Below, piece after piece: positions 46,652-53,346 of a DNA stretch of 64,000 nt. The translations under genes were made by a program, and so were the position numbers. The stretch spans positions 1 through 64,000 of the forward strand of contig JAJRYK010000020.1 of assembly GCA_024275825.1 (NCBI GenBank), written 5' to 3'. A model generated the notes under the pieces. That model was not told the origin of the DNA. It ran no database searches and saw only the letters and a list, made by a program, of their open reading frames with translations. Within the stretch, counting starts at the first letter, position 1; the number at the start of each line of letters is the position of its first letter. Source of the DNA: Alphaproteobacteria bacterium. GTDB taxonomy: Bacteria; Pseudomonadota; Alphaproteobacteria; Micavibrionales; Micavibrionaceae.

Positions 46652-47434
46652 ATGCTTAAAAATATCTCACAGGGGCGCGCGCGGGAATCGGGCAGCGCCC
46701 TTGTTTATATTCTGATTGCGATTGCGCTTCTTGCCGCGCTGACCTTTACGTTTATGGAGCCGTCGAGCCAGCAGACCTCATCCCAAAACACATTTAAATC
46801 GGCCAGCGCGCTCGAAAGCCAGATCGACCTTGTTCGCTCTGCCATACAAGAGTGTGTTTTGTCTTACCCGAAAGGGGATAAATGCATTAATAATGATGCT
46901 GCGGCCTATTGCACAACCGCAGCCACCACGGACTCTGGCGCGCGTGAGAATTATCCGATTAACCCCGATTCGTTGCACTATACAAATGCAACGCCTGGCC
47001 GCTCTGGCGATCGTTTAGTCAAAAATTTGCGGTGTCCGGGTAATAATCCCGGCGATACGGCGGATCACGATGACCACAATCCTGTCTTTGGTGGGTCCTC
47101 TGGTAAATTTATGCCTCCGGCGCCGGATCTCTTTAATGATTGGCAATATTATAACGGCTTGGATGGTGTGTTTTTCTGGATTGAAACTGACAAGACGGAT
47201 GCTTTCATCGCCACAGCGCTTGAAAAAATGGATAGCCGATTTTCTGAGTGTGAGGCCGATGTCATTGATACGTCTGATGCGCCAGCTGGGGCAAAAGATC
47301 TGGATGGTGCGGGCACTCTGGAATGTCCTGCTAATAATGTATGTTTCCGCGTTTGGATGATCGCCAACTCATCATCGAATGTGTATTACGGTGATGCTGA
47401 CGGGGACGAGGCGGCCTGTTCACCGAATGACTAA
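46652..47434 (+). CDS. Prepilin-like protein 2, lacking Glu5
   Basis: The 260-aa product has the leader R-A-R-E-S-G followed by S-A-L-V-Y-I-L-I-A-I-A-L-L-A-A-L. This is the same architecture as the preceding protein, with Tyr at position 5 after the predicted cut. A Cys-rich, Asp/Asn-rich C-terminal domain follows, ending Y-Y-G-D-A-D-G-D-E, which looks like a calcium-binding acidic loop. It is larger than its neighbour and possibly a minor tip or major subunit. Confidence 0.65.
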   Translation: MLKNISQGRARESGSALVYILIAIALLAALTFTFMEPSSQQTSSQNTFKSASALESQIDLVRSAIQECVLSYPKGDKCINNDAAAYCTTAATTDSGARENYPINPDSLHYTNATPGRSGDRLVKNLRCPGNNPGDTADHDDHNPVFGGSSGKFMPPAPDLFNDWQYYNGLDGVFFWIETDKTDAFIATALEKMDSRFSECEADVIDTSDAPAGAKDLDGAGTLECPANNVCFRVWMIANSSSNVYYGDADGDEAACSPND

Positions 47435-47447
47435 TGACTGATTATGC

Positions 47448-49424
47448 CTAGTCTGGTTTAAGCGCTTTGATTTCCATTTTAACCCGCTCGAATTCCCGTC
47501 CAATATCATCAACCAATGCCTGTGACGGAATGCTTTTCTCTGCATCATCCTGAAGGCGTTCAGCTAAATGTCCTAAAGTTATGCATGACGCAGAATAGGC
47601 CGCGCCTTTCAGGCTGTGGCCGGCCTCCATTAAATCGTAATATTGCTCATCGGCCTGTGCCTGCTGCGCCTTTTTAATCAGCGGCGTAGTCATGTCGATG
47701 AACATGCCCATCATCTCAACCGTGCCTTCGTCTAATGCGCCCATTTGCGTCCTGAGCGCGTCCAGATCGATCGCGGGAGAGGCGTTGCCACTTTCTCCAG
47801 CGTTTTTCGTTTCTGTCTGGCCAGTTTGTGCGGGCGTCTCTTTGATATCTGATTCTTCCATCAACCCCCAGCGCATCAGCAGACGTTTAAACTGCCCTAG
47901 CGATACAGGCTTTAACAGGCATTCATCAAAGCCATGAGAAAGGTAAGCCTCGCGCTGGGCCATTTGCACGTCCGCGGTCAGGACGATGATGGGGAAATGG
48001 CCTTCTGCGGCGCTATCTTCTGCATCGCGCAGCGCTTTCACAACGCCGTAGCCATCAATTTCTGGCATGTGTAAATCGGTGATGAGCAGGCCGTAATTAC
48101 CGCGCTCCATCATCTCAAGCGCCTGCGCTCCATCATGGGCAAAATCGTAATCAACACCAATTTTTTCAAGCTGGCGACCCAGCACTTCGCGCACGCCCTC
48201 CGTATCTTCGGCGACCAGCAAGCGTTTTGATCCATCAACGCTGATGCGCGCAGCCTTGCTGGCAGCATTTTTCACCGCCTCGCCCAGCCCGGCGCGGCTG
48301 GCGGGCTTGGCCAGATATGTCACGCCCAGCGATTGCAGCGTGTGCTGCATCCCCACATCATCGCGCACCGTATACATGAGCAGCCCGGTGAAGGGGCGCA
48401 GCTCCATAATCTCCCGGATCAGATCCAGCCCCAGCCCGTCGGGCAGGCCTTGATCAATCACGCCCACATCAAACGGACGACGCTTGATGAGCTCCAGCCC
48501 TTCCGCATAGGTCGGGCATAGCTCTACGCTCGCGCCCATAGAGCGCAGAGAGTTCACAATTTCCTTCCCGCCAAAGGGATGATCTTCAACGGCGATGACT
48601 GAGATTCCATCAAGATGCGGCAGCTCGACCGTGTTTGTATCGGTAGAAACTTCCTCGGTCGGAATTTCAAACCAGAAGGTGGAGCCCTTGCCCGGCGCGC
48701 TGATCACGCCGATCTGCCCGCCCATTAGCTCAACCAGCTTTTTGCTGATTGATAGGCCCAGCCCTGTGCCGCCATATTTGCGGCTGGTGGAGCTGTCGGC
48801 TTGTGTGAATGAACCAAACAGCTTGTCGCAGACCTCCTGGCTCATACCGATGCCGGTGTCGATAATTTCAAAGCGCAGGCCGATTTTGCCGTCCGGCACG
48901 TCAATATTTTGCACGGCAGTTGTGACATGCGCGGTGATGGAGCCTTTTTCCGTGAATTTCACAGCATTGCCCAGCAAGTTCATAATGATCTGGCGCAGTC
49001 GTTTCGGATCGCCAATTACCACAAAGGGGACGTTTTCTTCAATATCATCGCCCAGCCCGATATGGATGTTTTGTACCTTCACCGCCATGGCCTCCAATAT
49101 GCCGCGCACGAGCAGGCGCACGGGCACCTCGAACACATCCAGCTCCATTTTATCAGCGTCCATTTTGGCGATATCCAGCACGTCATCGAGAATCTCAAGC
49201 AGGCCGCTGGATGCGGTTTTGGCGATCTCTACCATGCTCATAATATTAGCATCAGGCTTTTCTTCACCAATCAGCTCGAGCAAGCCATAGATGGTCTGCA
49301 TGGGCGTGCGTATTTCGTGGCTCATCGTGGCTAGAAAGTTAGACTTCATCTCCGCCAGTGCGTCGGCCTCTTCGACGGCGCGCTTTAGCTCTTCTATGGT
49401 TGGTGTGTCATTTTTGGAGGTCAT
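47448..49424 (-). CDS. Soluble hybrid histidine kinase with two receivers and HPt
   Basis: The 658-aa product has no transmembrane segment and no sensory domain. HisKA starts at once with phospho-His near 36 (S-H-E-I-R-T-P-M), then HATPase (about 150-262), receiver 1 (Asp in V-I-D-Q-G-L-P-D), receiver 2 (Asp in L-I-T-D-L-H-M-P) and HPt (G-H-S-L-K-G-A-A). It must be switched by a partner protein or by receiver input. It is convergent with the pilus cluster, 13 bases from its last gene. The single-domain regulator at 37490 is a plausible but unproven target. Confidence 0.9.
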   Translation of the reverse strand: MTSKNDTPTIEELKRAVEEADALAEMKSNFLATMSHEIRTPMQTIYGLLELIGEEKPDANIMSMVEIAKTASSGLLEILDDVLDIAKMDADKMELDVFEVPVRLLVRGILEAMAVKVQNIHIGLGDDIEENVPFVVIGDPKRLRQIIMNLLGNAVKFTEKGSITAHVTTAVQNIDVPDGKIGLRFEIIDTGIGMSQEVCDKLFGSFTQADSSTSRKYGGTGLGLSISKKLVELMGGQIGVISAPGKGSTFWFEIPTEEVSTDTNTVELPHLDGISVIAVEDHPFGGKEIVNSLRSMGASVELCPTYAEGLELIKRRPFDVGVIDQGLPDGLGLDLIREIMELRPFTGLLMYTVRDDVGMQHTLQSLGVTYLAKPASRAGLGEAVKNAASKAARISVDGSKRLLVAEDTEGVREVLGRQLEKIGVDYDFAHDGAQALEMMERGNYGLLITDLHMPEIDGYGVVKALRDAEDSAAEGHFPIIVLTADVQMAQREAYLSHGFDECLLKPVSLGQFKRLLMRWGLMEESDIKETPAQTGQTETKNAGESGNASPAIDLDALRTQMGALDEGTVEMMGMFIDMTTPLIKKAQQAQADEQYYDLMEAGHSLKGAAYSASCITLGHLAERLQDDAEKSIPSQALVDDIGREFERVKMEIKALKPD

Positions 49425-49477
49425 AGTATTTGTTCTTTCTTGCGGTCTTTAGCGTATCATAGATGGTTGACATTTTT

Positions 49478-49637
49478 AACCGCAGATAAACGCTGATTAC
49501 GCGGATAAAGCTTTTCCAATACTGTCATCCCGAGCGAAGCCGAGGGATTTGCCCCGGGCAAAACCTTGATCAGATCCCTCGGCTTCGCTCGGGATGACAA
49601 CAAAAATAATCTGCGTAATCTGCGTTCATCTGCGGTT
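49478..49637. repeat. Nested inverted-repeat element (CGCAGAT arms, REP-like core)
   Basis: Outer arms of about 31 bases start AACCGCAGAT at 49478 and end in its complement at 49637. They match except at about four positions and are themselves built of degenerate GCAGAT/GCTGAT units. Inside lie perfect 26-base arms (49523-49548 and 49574-49599, starting TGTCATCCCGAGC), and at the centre a smaller palindrome around CCCCGGG. No ORF fits. The element lies between the hybrid kinase and asd. Confidence 0.85.
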
Positions 49638-49716
49638 TTTATATTTCTATGCGTTGCATAAAACGGCCCATCTATGTATGGTCTTAAGCTTTACTGCATA
49701 TCATAAGGATAAAATC

Positions 49717-50730
49717 ATGGGCTATAAAGTTGCCGTTGTGGGCGCGACCGGAAATGTGGGCGCGGAGATACTTAAAATTCTGGATGAGCGCAATTTTCCC
49801 GCCGATGATGTTGTGGCGCTGGCCTCTGCGCGTTCGGTAGGGCAGGAGGTTTCGTATGGTGATCAGGATCTAAAGGTTCTGGATCTGGCCACCTATGATT
49901 TCGCTGGCACGGATATCGTGCTGTCTTCGCCCGGCGGTAAGGTTTCAGCAAAATATTCGCCAAAGGCCGCGGCGGCGGGCGCGATCGTGATTGATAATAC
50001 CAGCCATTTTCGCATGGACCCCGACGTGCCCCTGATCGTGCCAGAGGTTAACCCGCACGCGATTAACGACATCAAGCGCGGCATCATCGCCAACCCAAAT
50101 TGCTCCACCATTCAAATGGTTGTGGCGCTAAAGCCTATTCATGAGGCTGCGGGCATCAAGCGCGTGGTCGTGTCCACCTATCAATCCGTCTCCGGCTCCG
50201 GCAAGGGCGCGATGGACGAGCTGTTTAATCAGACCAAGGGCGTGTATATGAACAAGGCCGCTAACCCGGTTGAATACCCAAAGCAAATCGCCTTTAACGT
50301 GATCCCGCAAATTGATGTGTTCATGGATGATGGCATGACAAAAGAAGAGTGGAAAATGGTCGCCGAAACGAAAAAGATTTTGGACCCAGCCATTAAAGTC
50401 TGCGCCAATTGCGTGCGCGTCCCCGTCTTTGTCGGCCATAGCGAGATGATCAATATAGAGCTGGAGCGTGAATTAAGCGCCGCCGATGCCAAACAGCTCT
50501 GGCGTGATTTTGAAGGCATTACGGTTGTGGATCTAGAGCACGAAGACCTCGAATACGTCACCCCAATGGAAGTGCAGGGCGAGGACGATGTCTATATCTC
50601 CCGCATCCGCGAAGACATCACGGTCGAAAACGGCCTGAATTTCTGGTGCGTCTCGGATAACCTACGCAAAGGCGCAGCGCTCAACACTGTGCAGATTGCG
50701 GAGCTGTTGGTTGAAAAGAAGTTGAAGTAG
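49717..50730 (+). CDS. asd: Aspartate-semialdehyde dehydrogenase
   Basis: Asd reduces aspartyl phosphate to the semialdehyde, the branch point to Lys/DAP, Thr and Met. The 337-aa product has the NADP-binding G-A-T-G-N-V-G, the catalytic Cys in N-P-N-C-S-T-I, and S-V-S-G-S-G-K-G. The start at 49717 has AAGGA eight bases upstream; the longer open frame runs into the repeat and is rejected. Confidence 0.97.
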   Translation: MGYKVAVVGATGNVGAEILKILDERNFPADDVVALASARSVGQEVSYGDQDLKVLDLATYDFAGTDIVLSSPGGKVSAKYSPKAAAAGAIVIDNTSHFRMDPDVPLIVPEVNPHAINDIKRGIIANPNCSTIQMVVALKPIHEAAGIKRVVVSTYQSVSGSGKGAMDELFNQTKGVYMNKAANPVEYPKQIAFNVIPQIDVFMDDGMTKEEWKMVAETKKILDPAIKVCANCVRVPVFVGHSEMINIELERELSAADAKQLWRDFEGITVVDLEHEDLEYVTPMEVQGEDDVYISRIREDITVENGLNFWCVSDNLRKGAALNTVQIAELLVEKKLK

Positions 50731-50748
50731 CCTCATCATATCGTCATT

Positions 50749-50826
50749 GCGAGGAGCAAAGCGACGCGGCAATCCATACGATAGAGCACAAGAATCTGGA
50801 TTGCTTCGCATGCGCTCGCAATGACG
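50749..50826. repeat. Palindromic REP-like element (GTCATTGCGAG type)
   Basis: CGTCATTGCGAGGAGCAAAG opens the element and a sequence ending C-T-C-G-C-A-A-T-G-A-C-G closes it, with matching inner parts (GGCAATCCA with TGGATTGC). This is a well-known type of dispersed palindrome in many bacterial genomes. It resembles the core, but not the arms, of the element at 49478-49637. It sits downstream of asd and may act as an RNA hairpin. Confidence 0.75.
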
Positions 50827-50847
50827 AAAAGATAGGGCCAGTTCTAA

Positions 50848-51139
50848 TTAAGGCTGAGAAGTGATTGGGCTATCGTTAGTTTTTGCCAGTTCCATTTCAA
50901 TATTAGACAACGCTGTTCTGTTAGCACTTTTAAGGCTAGATGCTTTTATAGCAAAGAGAGCTGTTAGTATAGAGCTTGCACCAGCCATCCCTGAAAATAT
51001 TGGCCTGTCTGACATGATGCCAATTACAGTGGCTCCTCCAAAGATTGCGGAGCTGACTACGTGCAATACATTTTCTATATTATAATTTAAGATTTCTCTT
51101 TTTATTTTCTTTTTTTAGTGCATTAAGATTTTTTGTCAT
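50848..51139 (-). pseudogene. Small membrane protein with homopolymer frameshift
   Basis: ATG at 51139 has AAAGGG seven bases upstream and encodes M-T-K-N-L-N-A-L-K-K, but the frame stops soon after. Removing one A from the A7 run near 51113 joins it to a long frame: K-R-E-I-L-N-Y-N-I-E-N-V-L-H-V-V, two hydrophobic helices with G-G-A-T-V-I-G-I-M, and a charged tail ending at 50848. The function is unknown. Without the join only a TTG start at 51066 is available. Confidence 0.5.
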
Positions 51140-51263
51140 TTTATTTGCCCTTTCTAATTTTTTTACACTCTATAGAAAAATAAAACTTATGTCAATATTT
51201 ATTTTTTTGTAACCAATTCGCACCTAAACATGTTGAAATTGCTGCGCCTTTTATAGAAAGCGC

Positions 51264-51292
51264 TTGATTTTCCCGCAAGGGTTTGTTATACA
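51264..51292 (+). promoter_or_regulatory. Sigma70-type promoter
   Basis: TTGATT (51264-51269) and TATACA (51287-51292) are separated by 17 bases. The predicted start near 51299 gives a leader of about 25 bases to the ATG at 51324. Confidence 0.6.
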
Positions 51293-51323
51293 TAAGGCCC
51301 ATTCTTTACATGAGGAGGTTATT

Positions 51324-51893
51324 ATGGTTGTTAATTCTATTAAAGCACATAAGGCATTTAAGCGCTCGGTTGTGCCTGTTCTAACCGTTGTAGCAGTTGG
51401 TTCTGTCATTTGGGGTGTCTTTAATTTGAAATCGGCAGAAAACAGCGCCGATTTGCGGCGGGCTGAAACGGCGCAAGGTATTAATTTAAAAATAAAAATG
51501 AGATCAGATTTTGAAAGTGTTCTTTTGCCTTTGACTAAGGCTATTACATTTGGAAGTGTAAATTATCCAGAGGGCATCGTCGATAATCGCTTTCCTGAAG
51601 AGGGTGCATTTTTGGTTTATGACGTGAGCAATAAAGAAGAATTTGGTTCAACAATAACGAACCCAGTATATGAAAGCTTCTTGGATTGGGTTGAGGATGT
51701 GGGCTATGATACGGAAGGGCAGCTTCCAGAAGCTGTGTTTTTGATCGAAAAAGATGGAATGAAATTTAAAGTCACAGAAGTTGCGGATATTGCCCAAATT
51801 AAGTCCAAGTATTTAAAGGCGCTTGTCGAGGATACTGCGTGGGTTGAAAACAAGCCAGAAGAAGATGTTGCACCTTCGTTGAATTCACCCTAA
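51324..51893 (+). CDS. Membrane-anchored hypothetical protein
   Basis: The 189-aa product starts at ATG 51324 after a strong GAGGAGG. A short basic head and one hydrophobic helix (about residues 15-33, V-V-P-V-L-T-V-V-A-V-G) are followed by a periplasmic domain rich in Glu and Asp with no Cys. I do not recognise the family. It has its own promoter and lies upstream of sdhC; an upstream sequence is shared with the sdhC promoter. Confidence 0.6.
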   Translation: MVVNSIKAHKAFKRSVVPVLTVVAVGSVIWGVFNLKSAENSADLRRAETAQGINLKIKMRSDFESVLLPLTKAITFGSVNYPEGIVDNRFPEEGAFLVYDVSNKEEFGSTITNPVYESFLDWVEDVGYDTEGQLPEAVFLIEKDGMKFKVTEVADIAQIKSKYLKALVEDTAWVENKPEEDVAPSLNSP

Positions 51894-51957
51894 AGGTAAA
51901 GTCACTCTCCTGTAATGGTGTTAAAGTTTTTTCGCGAACTACTCGCAACTAAACGCC

Positions 51958-51985
51958 TTGAAATTGCTGTGCTTTCTCTTATGAT
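51958..51985 (+). promoter_or_regulatory. Promoter of the sdh operon
   Basis: TTGAAA (51958-51963) and TATGAT (51980-51985) are 16 bases apart, giving a start near 51992 and a 30-base leader to sdhC. The -35 half lies in a motif also found at about 51218-51248. Confidence 0.6.
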
Positions 51986-52021
51986 GGATGGAGGATAACT
52001 TTCACCGTAAAGGCTGCATTC

Positions 52022-52429
52022 ATGAGCGCTTCTCCTGAACTAAAATCTAAACGCCCTCTCTCCCCGCATCTTCAGGTTTATAAGCCGCAGATGACGTCTC
52101 TAACGTCGGTTTTGCACCGCGTTACCGGGGTGGCTTTGGCGTATGGGTTGTTTGTTTTTACATGGTGGCTGGTGGCGGCCGCTATTGGTCCTGAGGCCTA
52201 TGGTATGTTTACCGATTTTGCAGGCTCCGGCATTGGCAAGCTGTTGATGTTTGGCTGGAGTCTGGCTTTTTACTATCATTTCGCCAACGGCATCCGTCAT
52301 CTTATTTGGGATTACGGTAAGATGTTGACGATTAAGGATGCTTACGCTTCTGGTTTCTTTATTCTGCTTGTGACGGCCTTTATGACGGGCGTGACATGGT
52401 ATTGTCTTTTAACATTTGCGGGGGTGTAG
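52022..52429 (+). CDS. sdhC: Succinate dehydrogenase cytochrome b556 subunit
   Basis: This 135-aa membrane anchor of complex II has three transmembrane spans. The N-terminal R-P-L-S-P-H-L-Q-V-Y and S-V-L-H-R-V-T-G motifs, and Y-H-F-A-N-G-I-R-H-L carrying the haem ligand histidine, are diagnostic. AAGG lies about nine bases before the ATG. sdhD follows within 4 bases. Confidence 0.95.
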   Translation: MSASPELKSKRPLSPHLQVYKPQMTSLTSVLHRVTGVALAYGLFVFTWWLVAAAIGPEAYGMFTDFAGSGIGKLLMFGWSLAFYYHFANGIRHLIWDYGKMLTIKDAYASGFFILLVTAFMTGVTWYCLLTFAGV

Positions 52430-52433
52430 GCGT

Positions 52434-52841
52434 ATGCATATGAAATGGGATGATCACGGGATGAAAACACCGCTGGCGCGGGCCAAGGGGCTTGGCGCAG
52501 CGCGTGGCTGCGTTGAAAACTGGATAAAATTGCGTGTAACGGCGATTGGTAATGCTATTCTCGCGATTTGGTTTTTCTGGTTTTTGAGCGGGGTTATCGG
52601 CGCGAGCCATGCAGATTTCACAGCTGCGCTGGCCGATCCGCGTAATGCAATTCCTATGATCTTGCTGATTATTTCTATGCTTATTCATGCGATGCTCGGC
52701 GTGCGTGAGATTGTTGAAGATTATTTCCACAATGAATTCTTCAAAATATCAAAGCTGGTCGGCATGTATTTATGTTTCTTTGCCCTTGGCGTGGCCAGCG
52801 TGTTTAGTGTTTTGAAAATAGCGTTTACAGGCGGGTTATAG
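52434..52841 (+). CDS. sdhD: Succinate dehydrogenase membrane anchor subunit
   Basis: The 135-aa product with three spans contains R-V-T-A-I-G-N-A (quinone side) and the haem/anchor region H-A-M-L-G-V-R-E-I-V-E-D-Y. The start at 52434 gives a short cytoplasmic head; the ATG at 52461 (M-K-T-P-L-A-R-A) is an alternative. sdhA should follow directly, but a repeat-bounded cassette lies between. Confidence 0.92.
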   Translation: MHMKWDDHGMKTPLARAKGLGAARGCVENWIKLRVTAIGNAILAIWFFWFLSGVIGASHADFTAALADPRNAIPMILLIISMLIHAMLGVREIVEDYFHNEFFKISKLVGMYLCFFALGVASVFSVLKIAFTGGL

Positions 52842-52845
52842 GCGC

Positions 52846-53289
52846 ATGGGTATTTCACCACAAAGACTCAAAGATCACAAAGAATCACAAAGAAAGTTTT
52901 CGAATGTATCGTCTTTGGAGCGTGAAAATCCTGTCTCTAAGGTGATTGTAGATTGTGCTTTTAAGGTTCATACAACATTGGGTCCGGGCTTGTTGGAGAG
53001 CGCTTATGAAGAGTGCATGGAAAAGGAATTTATAAAAAGAGGCATTCATTATAAACGTCAGTATGAAATGCCCATTTATTATGATGGGGAGCGTTTAAAG
53101 ACCCCGTACCGTGTTGATTTTCTGGTTCAGGATTTGGTGATTGTTGAATTGAAGGCCGTAGAAAGGCTTGTGCCAATTCATGAGGCCCAGACGTTAACAT
53201 ATCTAAAACTTTCTAATTATCATTTAGCACTTTTAATTAATTTTAGTGCGCCATTGATTAAGAATGGCATTAAACGTTTTGTAATATAA
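52846..53289 (+). CDS. GxxExxY-family PD-(D/E)XK nuclease-like protein
   Basis: The 147-aa product carries the family signature G-P-G-L-L-E-S-A-Y and the nuclease-fold core Y-R-V-D-F ... V-I-V-E-L-K-A (D, then E-x-K). The biological role of the family is unknown. The frame from ATG 52846 translates the left repeat arm; the family-like part starts at about the TTG at 52915 (L-E-R-E-N-P-V). The gene is AT-rich compared with sdhD and sdhA and is bounded by inverted repeats, which suggests that it moved in as a unit. Confidence 0.8.
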   Translation: MGISPQRLKDHKESQRKFSNVSSLERENPVSKVIVDCAFKVHTTLGPGLLESAYEECMEKEFIKRGIHYKRQYEMPIYYDGERLKTPYRVDFLVQDLVIVELKAVERLVPIHEAQTLTYLKLSNYHLALLINFSAPLIKNGIKRFVI

Positions 53290-53332
53290 AAACTTCGAGA
53301 ACCTTTGTGTTCTTTGAGTCTTTGTGGTGAAA
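52853..53332. mobile_element. Cassette bounded by 30-bp inverted repeats, carrying the GxxExxY gene
   Basis: The left arm (52853-52882) starts TTTCACCACAAAGACTC and the right arm (53303-53332) is its inverse complement with 29 of 30 bases matching. Both arms consist of degenerate CAAAGA units. The 480-bp unit fills the sdhD-sdhA gap exactly, ending 14 bases before the sdhA ATG. No target duplication was clearly seen, so mobility is inferred. Confidence 0.6.
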
Positions 53333-53346
53333 AAAAAGGATAAAAA

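Noticed and set aside
49594-49716. N-terminal extension of asd
   Set aside because: It would translate the arm of the inverted-repeat element; the ATG at 49717 has a good ribosome-binding site and matches the family start.
49478-50826. CRISPR array
   Set aside because: The repeats are inverted and palindromic, not regularly spaced direct repeats, and no cas genes are nearby.
50861-51085. Plus-strand 74-codon frame
   Set aside because: It is the antisense of the minus-strand membrane protein, which has a ribosome-binding site and credible helices.
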